From positions 1-20,525 of the forward strand of contig CALJKR010000041.1 in assembly GCA_937974555.1 (NCBI GenBank): a DNA stretch of 20,525 bases, in the 5' to 3' direction. The notes under the pieces are model-generated. The model was given only the letters and a program-made list of their open reading frames with translations. It had not been told where the DNA came from and did no database searches. Each line of letters begins with the position of its first letter. The stretch's first letter is position 1. Positions 14,710-20,525 of this stretch are shown here, piece after piece. A program made the position numbers and the translations under genes. The DNA comes from an uncultured Flavobacteriales bacterium (GTDB taxonomy: Bacteria > Bacteroidota > Bacteroidia > Flavobacteriales_D > Sanyastnellaceae).

Positions 14710-15778
14710 GCCCGACAGTTTTTAAAATACTCTCCCAAAGCAGCAGCGCTCCTCGCTCCCAGGTATATCGCGTGAGGATGTCTTTTCTTTCGGATTGCCA
14801 AGAGATGCTTTTTGTATCCACTGCCAACAGCTGACTCATTTGCTGAGCGATTTCTTCAACATGGTTTGAATCTGCGTATAAGCAGCAATTTCCACCTATT
14901 TCTGGCATGCTCGTGTTTCTCCCCGCCAACACGGGAACATTGCAATGAAGGGCCTCTAAAATCGGAATTCCAAAACCTTCGAAGTGACTTACCATGATTA
15001 AGCCGGAGGAATTTTGAAGCAATGGAAAAAGGGCGTCGTGATCAACTCTTCCCAGCCAGGTAACGCCTGCTTGTTTTTCTTGAATTTTTGAATCTTGGAA
15101 CATGGGCTGTCCTACAATTTTTAATTCAAATTCAGGGTGTTTAGCATGAAAAATTTCAAATGCTTTGAGTGTATTGGGAAGATTTTTTCTCGGGTGTAAC
15201 GCGCCGATAAAAACAAAATACGGTTGAGTGTCTTCATGGAAGTCTATGAGTGGCGCATCGACACCATTGCACAGTACATCTATTTTATTTTCAGGAGTCG
15301 AATAAGATTGCATGAGATCTTTTTTCGAAAATTCACTGACCGTGGCGATACGTGTTGCCTTTTGAATCACAGCGGGGGTGGTTCGATTCCAATACTCCGC
15401 GTAGCGTTTGGGCAAAAATGACGGGTGATGAAAAAAGTTGAGGTCATGTATCACGGTCAGTTGAGGACAGGGGCATCGAAGAGAACCGTGTCCATCAGGC
15501 GAAACAAAAAGGTCTGCCTGGATTCGTTTCAGTAAAAAAGGAACAGAATAATTGAACCACAAGTCAAACAAAAAAGGTCTGCGGGCGGGTGGAAATAGGG
15601 TGTGGTGAACCACATTTTTTCCTTCCGGAATCAAATCCCTTTGGTAATGATCAAACAACAAATGAAATTCATGTTCTGGATGTTGTTCGATGATGCGCTT
15701 GACTGTTTCCAGCGTAAAACGGCCGATTCCCTCTAGTTGTTGAGGTTTGAGAAGACGGGTATTGATTGCTATACGCAT
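14696..15778 (-). CDS. Glycosyltransferase family 4 (GT-B)
   Basis: About 360 residues from ATG 15778. MRIAINTRLL and EGIGRFTLETV form the N-terminal Rossmann start with the glycine-rich loop. LTVIHDLNFFHHPSF and IATVSEFSKKDL are typical central blocks. YFVFIGALHPRKNL and EGFGIPILEALHCNVPVLAG form the nucleotide-sugar site, with the EX7E motif in the latter. This is a retaining GT4 of the mannosyl/rhamnosyl type, acting at the cytoplasmic face; the exact sugar is not readable. An upstream in-frame TTG at 15808 is rejected because it would start inside the rpmH terminator. The start codon follows that terminator's T-run by five bases, and the gene ends 14 bp inside rnhB. Confidence 0.9.
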   Translation of the reverse strand: MRIAINTRLLKPQQLEGIGRFTLETVKRIIEQHPEHEFHLLFDHYQRDLIPEGKNVVHHTLFPPARRPFLFDLWFNYSVPFLLKRIQADLFVSPDGHGSLRCPCPQLTVIHDLNFFHHPSFLPKRYAEYWNRTTPAVIQKATRIATVSEFSKKDLMQSYSTPENKIDVLCNGVDAPLIDFHEDTQPYFVFIGALHPRKNLPNTLKAFEIFHAKHPEFELKIVGQPMFQDSKIQEKQAGVTWLGRVDHDALFPLLQNSSGLIMVSHFEGFGIPILEALHCNVPVLAGRNTSMPEIGGNCCLYADSNHVEEIAQQMSQLLAVDTKSISWQSERKDILTRYTWERGALLLWESILKTVGHVAK

Positions 15779-15783
15779 AAATG

Positions 15784-15806
15784 AAAAAGCCACGCTAGTG
15801 CGTGGC
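15784..15806 (-). terminator. Rho-independent terminator of rpmH
   Basis: GCCACGC and GCGTGGC form a perfect seven-pair stem with a four-base loop, followed on the minus strand by five T. It lies 23 bases past the rpmH stop and only five bases before the ATG of the GT4 gene. Readthrough or a promoter hidden within or before rpmH must therefore supply GT4 and rnhB mRNA. Confidence 0.85.
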
Positions 15807-15829
15807 AATTTACTCTATTTTCAATCAAA

Positions 15830-16000
15830 TTATAGACGCTCGATACCTTTGTGACGACGCTCGTCAGAAACGGTTAATTTCTTACGTCCCTTGCGGCGAC
15901 GCGCGTTCAATACGCCGCGACCTGCAGCATCAGCCATTCTTTTGCGGAATCCGTGTTTGTTACGGCGCTTTGTATTCGAGGGTTGGTAAGTACGTTTCAT
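15830..16000 (-). CDS. rpmH: 50S ribosomal protein L34
   Basis: A 56-codon basic protein beginning MKRTYQPSNTKRRNKHGF, the unmistakable L34 start, with the conserved RMADAAGRGVLNARRRKGRK core and a SDERRHKGIERL tail slightly longer than the 44-46 residue proteobacterial form. It is part of the large ribosomal subunit. A minus-7 box is upstream and a strong terminator downstream. In many bacteria rpmH sits with rnpA and dnaA; neither is here, and I see no origin-like features. It is the shortest certain gene in the window. Confidence 0.97.
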   Translation of the reverse strand: MKRTYQPSNTKRRNKHGFRKRMADAAGRGVLNARRRKGRKKLTVSDERRHKGIERL

Positions 16001-16026
16001 AATCGTCAAAGTTTTTAAACGGGTGG

Positions 16027-16056
16027 CAAATATACAATGTTTTCAACAATTTACAC
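16027..16056 (-). promoter_or_regulatory. Promoter of rpmH
   Basis: On the minus strand TATATTTG (16027-16034) matches TAnnTTTG fully. GTG at 16054-16056, one base from TTG, is 19 bases upstream. The box ends 26 bases before the rpmH ATG, so a leader of about 20 nt is expected. Confidence 0.55.
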
Positions 16057-16529
16057 TATGGATTTGATTTCTTTTTTTTCAAATCTGATTTTTTTATTGG
16101 CTTTTCAAATTTTATCGGAAGTTTTTTACTGATTTTCAATGCTTTACCTTCCACATAACCTTCCCCACCAATTAGTATTTCATCGGAAAAAAGTATAGAA
16201 AAGGCACTAGAAAGTACTGCATTGAGGTTGGCTTCTGTTCCTTGAATTTTTAATAAGTATTCATTTTTGGAGTGTTTGGGCACGTGCACAGGCTCTGCCA
16301 ATCTTACTCGGGTAATTTTTCTTCCCTGCAAAGTCAAGTCGATGTCGGCATCAATAATATCCACGGCAAACCAATTGGGGTTGTCGATGGTGACTTTGAT
16401 GCTGCCCTTTACTCCTGTTTCTTCCAATTCTTCAAACTCTAATTGACGCACGTTTTCCACCTGGACATCTTTGTAAATGCCACAAGAAGTTAAGCCCACA
16501 AAGAGCAGGAGGCAGAGGAATCGGCGCAT
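16056..16529 (-). CDS. LEA14-like lipoprotein
   Basis: About 157 residues. MRRFLCLLLFVGLTSCG is a lipoprotein signal with lipobox LTSC, so the mature protein is lipid-anchored in an envelope membrane. The body has the late-embryogenesis-abundant type 2 (LEA14, PF03168) pattern: GVKGSIKVTIDNPNWFAVDIIDADIDLTLQGR, a central LAEPVHVPKHSKNEYLLKIQG, then a second beta sheet. The tail is lysine-rich. Its function in the envelope is unknown. An upstream in-frame ATG at 16643 is rejected because it would overlap the peptidase gene and hide the signal peptide. Four bases separate it from the upstream M20 stop, so the two form an operon. Confidence 0.82.
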   Translation of the reverse strand: MRRFLCLLLFVGLTSCGIYKDVQVENVRQLEFEELEETGVKGSIKVTIDNPNWFAVDIIDADIDLTLQGRKITRVRLAEPVHVPKHSKNEYLLKIQGTEANLNAVLSSAFSILFSDEILIGGEGYVEGKALKISKKLPIKFEKPIKKSDLKKKKSNP

Positions 16530-16533
16530 GAAA

Positions 16534-17913
16534 TTACTTAGCGAAGTTGTCGAAGAAATAAGGGATAGTCTCAATTCCTTTGTAGTAGTTGAACAAGCCG
16601 TAATGCTCATTGGGGGAGTGCAAGGCATCGCTGTCCAAACCAAATCCCATCAACACACTTTTCAATCCCAAATCGGATTCAAACATGGCAACGATTGGAA
16701 TGGATCCACCACCGCGTGTGGGAATGGGCTTTTTGCCGTATGTTTTTTCCATCGCATCGCTGGCTGCCTTATACGCCTTGCTGTCTGTTGGGGTAACCAC
16801 AGGGTTTCCACCGTGATGAGGACGAACTTCAACACGAACACCTTTGGGCGCAATTTTCATGAAGTGGTTGGTGAATTTTTCTGTGATCTCTTCTTGGGTT
16901 TGATGCGGAACCAAACGCATGGAAATTTTTGCATAGGCTTTTGAAGGCAATACGGTCTTTGAACCTTCGCCAATATAACCACCCCAAATTCCGTTGCAAT
17001 CCAATGTAGGACGTACTCCTGTTCTTTCGATGGTGGTGTAACCGGCTTCACCGTATACGGCTTCGATATTCAAGTCTTTGCAATAATCACTTTCACTGAA
17101 TGGAGCCAAGTTCAAGGCAGTTCTTTCTTCTGGCGTCAATTCCAAAACATTGTCATAAAAACCGTCGACAGTAATGTGATTGTTTTCGTCATGCAATGAA
17201 GCAATCATCTTGGCCAACACATTGATGGGGTTGGCAACTGCGCCGCCGTATACACCACTGTGTAAGTCGCGGTTGGGTCCTGTTACTTCAACTTCCAAAT
17301 AACTCAAACCGCGTAAGCCGCAGTCGATGCTGGGACAATCATTGGCAATGACACTGGTATCGGAAATCAAAACGATATCGGCTTTCAATCTTTCTTTGTT
17401 GTCTCGGCAGAATGGGCCCAAGTTGGAGCTTCCGCATTCTTCTTCCCCTTCAATCATAAATTTAACGTTACAAGGCAGAGAGTTGGTTTTGTTCATGGCT
17501 TCAAATGCCTTGACATGCATGAACATCTGTCCTTTGTCATCACATGAACCACGCGCGAAAATGGCACCGTCAGGATGAATTTCTGTTACCTTGATGGTGG
17601 GTTCAAAAGGAGGTGTATCCCATAAATCGATAGGGTCTGCTGGTTGCACATCATAATGACCGTAAACCAAAACCGTTGGAAGCGCAGGGTTGATTAATTT
17701 TTCGCCATAAACAATCGGATGACCATCTGTAGCACAAACTTCTACATTGTCCGCACCGGCCTCACGTAAGTTTTTAGCTACCAATTCCGCGCATTTCGCG
17801 ACATCTGCATTGTACGCAGAATCCGCGCTGACACTGGGAATTCTAATCAATTCAAACAATTCGTTTAAGAAACGTTCTTTGTTTTCAAGAATGTATTTTT
17901 GAGCTGCTTCCAT
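16534..17913 (-). CDS. M20-family metallodipeptidase
   Basis: A 459-residue cytosolic dipeptidase of the M20 family (CNDP-like branch). Ligands to the di-zinc site are visible in order: the histidine and aspartate of VYGHYDVQPA, the bridging aspartate of FARGSCDDKGQM, the catalytic glutamates of MIEGEEECGSSN, the aspartate of VLISDTS, and the late histidine of DALHSPNEH. A lid (dimerisation) domain lies between about residues 210 and 370, including the SGVYGGAVANP block. I chose ATG 17913 because MEAAQKYILENKERFLNEL is a normal family start; a GTG at 17955 would extend it by 14 odd residues. It is divergent from proline dehydrogenase, and together they suggest peptide and proline catabolism. 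Confidence 0.93.
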   Translation of the reverse strand: MEAAQKYILENKERFLNELFELIRIPSVSADSAYNADVAKCAELVAKNLREAGADNVEVCATDGHPIVYGEKLINPALPTVLVYGHYDVQPADPIDLWDTPPFEPTIKVTEIHPDGAIFARGSCDDKGQMFMHVKAFEAMNKTNSLPCNVKFMIEGEEECGSSNLGPFCRDNKERLKADIVLISDTSVIANDCPSIDCGLRGLSYLEVEVTGPNRDLHSGVYGGAVANPINVLAKMIASLHDENNHITVDGFYDNVLELTPEERTALNLAPFSESDYCKDLNIEAVYGEAGYTTIERTGVRPTLDCNGIWGGYIGEGSKTVLPSKAYAKISMRLVPHQTQEEITEKFTNHFMKIAPKGVRVEVRPHHGGNPVVTPTDSKAYKAASDAMEKTYGKKPIPTRGGGSIPIVAMFESDLGLKSVLMGFGLDSDALHSPNEHYGLFNYYKGIETIPYFFDNFAK

Positions 17914-17965
17914 GGGGTTAAAATTTATGGGCGCAAGATAAAGCTTAGTTCGCACATCACCACGT

Positions 17966-17973
17966 TATATTTG
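17966..17973 (+). promoter_or_regulatory. Candidate minus-7 box of proline dehydrogenase
   Basis: TATATTTG matches TAnnTTTG fully and ends seven bases before ATG 17981. The predicted leader is only a few bases. No TTG is seen at the minus-33 position. Confidence 0.4.
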
Positions 17974-17980
17974 CCAACGT

Positions 17981-19174
17981 ATGTCACAAGTTTCTTTTGA
18001 AAATACTGCCATTGCTTTCAAGGGTAAAGACAATGCTGCGTTGCGTAGATCCTACTGGTTGTTCCGATTGATAGGTAATCCTGGATTGGTGAAGTTGGGG
18101 GGTCACATGACGAACATTGCATTGAAAATTAATTTTCCATTGGGCTGGGCCATCAAGAATAACATTTTTGCCCAGTTTTGTGGTGGAGAAACCATCGAGG
18201 AGTGTAAGCAATCTGCTGACCGATTGGCACAGTATGGCATAGGCACCATCTTGGATTATTCAGTTGAGGGGAAAGAAAAAGAGTCCGACTTTGATGAAAC
18301 GGCGGATGAGATTATCCGCACCATCGTGGCTGCCAAAGGCAATCCCAATATTCCGTTTTGTGTTTTCAAGGTAACAGGAGTAGCACGATTTGAGTTGTTA
18401 GAAAAGCAGAATGAAGTCATCCGAGGGCATGTTTCAGCGTTGACGGGAGCGGATGCCAGTGAGTGGGAACGCGTGCAAGCCCGTGTGTTGCGCATTTGTG
18501 AGGCTGCTTATGAAGCAGACCAAAGGATTTTTATCGATGCGGAAGATTCTTGGATACAGGACGCCATCGATGCATTGTGTCACGAAATGATGGAGAAGTT
18601 CAATCAGCGCGCGCCTATTGTTTACAATACCGTACAATTGTACCGTCATGATCGATTGGCATTTTTAAGAAGCGCCCATGCTTGGGCAAGTCAAAAGGGT
18701 TTGCATTATGCCGTGAAATTGGTTCGAGGCGCCTACATGGAAAAGGAGGGCAAGCGTGCCGCAGAATTGGGATATCCAAATCCTATTCAGCCCAATAAAG
18801 AAGCCACGGACAGAGATTTCAATGCAGGAGTAAAATATTGCTTGGACAATTTGCAAGACATGGCCCTTTGTTGCGGCTCACATAATGAAGAGTCATCTAT
18901 GCTTTTGGCGCAATGGATGGAAGAAAGAGGCATTGTAAAAAATGACAACCGTGTGGCTTTTGCTCAATTGTTTGGGATGAGTGATCACATCAGTTACAAT
19001 TTGGCCGATGCCGGATTCAATGTTGTGAAATACCTGCCTTATGGTCCCATCAAAGAAGTGATGCCTTACTTATTGCGTCGCGCGCAGGAGAATACCTCGG
19101 TGAAAGGGCAAACGAGCAGGGAGCTGGGATTGATATTGAAGGAGAAGAAGCGGAGAGAGGGTATGAAGGGATGA
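17981..19174 (+). CDS. Proline dehydrogenase
   Basis: Oxidises L-proline to pyrroline-5-carboxylate with FAD, passing electrons to the membrane quinone pool. The 397-residue protein is a stand-alone PRODH barrel without the P5C dehydrogenase domain. Diagnostic blocks are PIVYNTVQLYRHDRL, KLVRGAYMEKE, CGSHNEESS, FAQLFGMSDHISYNL and YLPYGPIKEVMPYLLRRAQE, the last two carrying the proline- and FAD-binding residues. It lies divergent from the M20 dipeptidase. The last three codons and the TGA stop are made of the first units of the downstream 8-bp repeat, so the extreme C-terminus may have been set by repeat expansion; the catalytic domain is complete. Confidence 0.95.
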   Translation: MSQVSFENTAIAFKGKDNAALRRSYWLFRLIGNPGLVKLGGHMTNIALKINFPLGWAIKNNIFAQFCGGETIEECKQSADRLAQYGIGTILDYSVEGKEKESDFDETADEIIRTIVAAKGNPNIPFCVFKVTGVARFELLEKQNEVIRGHVSALTGADASEWERVQARVLRICEAAYEADQRIFIDAEDSWIQDAIDALCHEMMEKFNQRAPIVYNTVQLYRHDRLAFLRSAHAWASQKGLHYAVKLVRGAYMEKEGKRAAELGYPNPIQPNKEATDRDFNAGVKYCLDNLQDMALCCGSHNEESSMLLAQWMEERGIVKNDNRVAFAQLFGMSDHISYNLADAGFNVVKYLPYGPIKEVMPYLLRRAQENTSVKGQTSRELGLILKEKKRREGMKG

Positions 19175-19274
19175 GGGGATGAGGGGATGAGGGGATGAAG
19201 GGATGAGGGGATGAAGAGATGAGGGTATGAAGGGATGAGGGGATGAGGGGATGAGGGGATGAGGGGATGAGAGG
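19163..19274. repeat. 14 x 8-bp G-rich tandem repeat
   Basis: Fourteen consecutive units of ATGAGGGG run without interruption, with single-base variants (ATGAAGGG, ATGAGGGT, ATGAAGAG, ATGAGAGG). The array begins in the last codons of proline dehydrogenase and ends three bases before the stop codon of the YiiX-like gene, filling the convergent intergenic space. Runs of four G spaced by ATGA recur on the plus strand. The plus strand has TGA in all three frames, while the minus strand stays open in all three and would encode a Ser-Pro-His-Leu-Ile repeat, which I do not believe is a protein. Confidence 0.95.
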
Positions 19275-19277
19275 AAA

Positions 19278-19982
19278 TTAGGGATTAAATGGTATAATGG
19301 GGACAATCTCAATTTTATAGGATCTCGAAATGAGTCCTGGATTAATGCCGGGTTTTCCTTCTGGAATCTCCTGATTCAGTTGTTTGTAATAGTCAACCCA
19401 AGCGGGAAAAAAGGTTTTTGTTTTGGGATCTTTGAAGGTCATGGGGTTTAGCTCAAAAAATTCTTTGGAATCATTGGCTTCTTTGAATGCGTCATACAGC
19501 AATTCACTGCAATACCAGCTGTTGTTATTCATTAAGAAAACATCGTCGTAAGGCTCACCGATATGGGCTTTGGCTTTCAATGCAGCTTTTGCAACGAGGG
19601 GTTGGTATTTTTCCAAAACCCTACCCACCGTGATGTTTTGAATGGATGCAGTATCCCCGCTTCTTGTGAAGAAGTTCTTGATTGAATTTACCTGAACCTT
19701 GTCCCCAATAGCCTCCACTACTTTTAAGGTATCATTGATTTTCACCACCATCGCACAGTGAGAAAAATCTTTACCATTTACCCCCTCAGTGACCGTTTCT
19801 ATGGCATCACACAATTCTCCGCAATTCAAATCTTGAAAGAGCAAGTCACCTTCTTGTAAAGTTGCAAGAGGCTTGTTTGTGATTTGATTGTTGTTTGTTG
19901 AATTTGTGCAGCCCCAAAAAAATAGAAGCAGCAAAATCATGGAGAAAGTCGATAAATGCTTGAAATCTCTATATCCAATCAT
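19278..19982 (-). CDS. YiiX/YebB-like papain-fold lipoprotein
   Basis: A 234-residue predicted lipoprotein. The N-terminus has a hydrophobic stretch MILLLLFFWGC ending in a lipobox-like FWGC; starting at ATG 19982 gives a 14-residue lead with basic residues, better than the internal ATG at 19940. The mature part fits the YiiX-type permuted NlpC/P60 cysteine hydrolases (PF05708): LQEGDLLFQDL at the start, the histidine of GKDFSHCAMVV, and the cysteine of NNNSWYCSELLYDAF downstream, with IGEPYDDVF between. Such proteins may cleave amide or ester bonds in the envelope; the substrate is unknown. The ATG overlaps the stop of a 37-codon ORF by 4 bp (ATGA). Confidence 0.83.
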   Translation of the reverse strand: MIGYRDFKHLSTFSMILLLLFFWGCTNSTNNNQITNKPLATLQEGDLLFQDLNCGELCDAIETVTEGVNGKDFSHCAMVVKINDTLKVVEAIGDKVQVNSIKNFFTRSGDTASIQNITVGRVLEKYQPLVAKAALKAKAHIGEPYDDVFLMNNNSWYCSELLYDAFKEANDSKEFFELNPMTFKDPKTKTFFPAWVDYYKQLNQEIPEGKPGINPGLISRSYKIEIVPIIPFNP

Positions 19983-20092
19983 TGAGCGAGTTTTTCAAGC
20001 AATTCCTTATCCTCAGATAGAATTTGACGTAAAAAATTAGTCAGTCTTACTTTATCAGTTGTGTGTTGTTCTATACTTAGAATAATATCCAT
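19979..20092 (-). CDS. 37-aa small ORF coupled to the YiiX-like gene
   Basis: ATG at 20092 opens 37 codons with an amphipathic, charged, helix-prone product (contains TTDKVRLTNFLRQIL and SEDKELLEKLAQ). Its TGA overlaps the next gene's ATG as ATGA, the usual sign of translational coupling. There is an in-frame stop seven codons upstream of the ATG, so it is not the end of a longer frame. I do not recognise a family. It could be a genuine microprotein, an upstream coupling ORF that sets expression of the lipoprotein, or a chance frame; the exact overlap makes the last less likely. Confidence 0.5.
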   Translation of the reverse strand: MDIILSIEQHTTDKVRLTNFLRQILSEDKELLEKLAQ

Positions 20093-20138
20093 TTGATCAC
20101 TATATTAACTATTTAAAAAGTGTCTATAATAACAAAAT

Positions 20139-20525
20139 TTAAAAGTTAATTTTCAGGCCTAAACTAGCGCCAACACTGCCAAAGGGTAGTTTTTGTTTTA
20201 ATTCTTTTTTTGGCGCCGAATCCGTTGGAGAATTACTATTAATATTGTAACTATCAACGAATTTTATTTCATATTGAGAAGAGGTAATATCAACACCGTT
20301 GTGAGTAGCTTCTATATACTCACCTTTTTTTGGCGAATACGACATATTATACATGTCAATTTCGCTAAATAAAGATGTATTGGGGCCAATTTTAAAATTA
20401 GCGCCGATGCCTGAGTTTAAACCAAATGCTATACCTCCGTTTAATTTCAATTTTGTGTTGTAAACATCTCCTGCTTTATTATTATCAATTTCATAAATTA
20501 CTGAACCTGAACCAATGACCAATGC
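20139..20525 (-). CDS. Outer-membrane beta-barrel protein, C-terminal part
   Basis: The frame is open to the right edge, so the start is outside the window; about 128 residues are visible. They alternate hydrophobic and polar residues with frequent glycines: LNGGIAFGLNSGIGANFKIG, TSLFSEIDMYNMSY, and the terminal GSVGASLGLKINF, which ends in phenylalanine as outer-membrane barrel strands do. Between the strands is a charged loop with a Ser/Pro/Lys-rich stretch. This is the pattern of Bacteroidota outer-membrane beta-barrel (PorT/OmpA-N-like) proteins. Ligand or role is unknown. The gene is more A/T-rich than most of the window. Confidence 0.65.
   Translation of the reverse strand, partial: ALVIGSGSVIYEIDNNKAGDVYNTKLKLNGGIAFGLNSGIGANFKIGPNTSLFSEIDMYNMSYSPKKGEYIEATHNGVDITSSQYEIKFVDSYNINSNSPTDSAPKKELKQKLPFGSVGASLGLKINF

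Noticed and set aside
15779..15808. TTG-initiated extension of the GT4 protein
   Set aside because: It would begin in the rpmH terminator; MRIAINTRLL is a standard GT4 start.
15830..16060. Replication origin near rpmH
   Set aside because: No dnaA, rnpA or cluster of DnaA boxes is visible; rpmH alone is not evidence of oriC.
16477..16944. 155-codon open frame on the plus strand
   Set aside because: Antisense to the M20 peptidase gene and the lipoprotein start; no domain.
19163..19274. CRISPR array
   Set aside because: Units are 8 bp, directly abutting and without spacers; there are no cas genes.
19070..19312. 80-codon minus-strand frame with a Ser-Pro-His-Leu-Ile repeat
   Set aside because: It is made almost wholly of the 8-bp DNA array, whose minus strand has no stop in any frame; it overlaps two real genes.

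Overview
The window looks like a compact chromosomal segment from a member of the Bacteroidota, probably a flavobacterium-like lineage. The support is: a FISUMP-domain exported protein, perfect or near-perfect TAnnTTTG minus-7 promoter boxes, A/T-rich start regions without clear Shine-Dalgarno sequences, and gene families common in that phylum (AIM24, a small stand-alone HAD protein, MnmH with SelD, an OafA-type acyltransferase, a LEA14-like lipoprotein). I see no phage, insertion sequence, CRISPR array or rRNA. The longest stretch without a protein gene is 3160-3452, and it holds a tRNA-Asn, its terminator and divergent promoters.

Layout, left to right. 1-2261: the 3' end of a membrane-anchored ABM-family protein converges on an alpha-1,2-fucosyltransferase (GT11), which is start/stop coupled to an exported FISUMP protein. 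2376-3285: a small HAD protein, an ABM-domain protein and tRNA-Asn. 3453-7232: a four-gene operon of PfkB kinase, AIM24-family protein, tRNA 2-selenouridine synthase (mnmH) and selenophosphate synthetase (selD). 7222-10344: an operon on the other strand encoding a polytopic GT-C-like protein, a UbiA-family prenyltransferase resembling decaprenyl-phosphate phosphoribosyltransferase, and a HAD-IB phosphatase. 10382-15778: two GT-B-like capsule-type proteins that converge and overlap, an acyltransferase-3 protein, RNase HII and a GT4 glycosyltransferase. 15830-17913: rpmH, a LEA14-like lipoprotein and an M20 dipeptidase. 17981-20525: proline dehydrogenase, a G-rich 8-bp tandem array, a YiiX-like lipoprotein coupled to a 37-codon ORF, and the C-terminal part of an outer-membrane beta-barrel protein cut off by the window edge.

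Two functional themes stand out. One is selenium use in tRNA: SelD makes selenophosphate and MnmH uses it to convert 2-thiouridine to 2-selenouridine at the wobble position. The other is surface glycan assembly, with at least seven genes (GT11, GT-C, UbiA, HAD, two GT-B, acyltransferase, GT4). Within these, the GT-C/UbiA/HAD operon is the best candidate for a little-described system. By analogy with mycobacterial DPPR synthase it could make a polyprenyl-phosphate pentofuranose donor and transfer the sugar outside the cytoplasmic membrane.

The genes are packed tightly. Three convergent pairs overlap at their 3' ends, several operons show 1-14 bp overlaps, and several genes have a minus-7-like box only 3-7 nt before the ATG, which raises the possibility of leaderless transcripts. 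All assignments come from reading the sequence and remembered family motifs; no database search was run.
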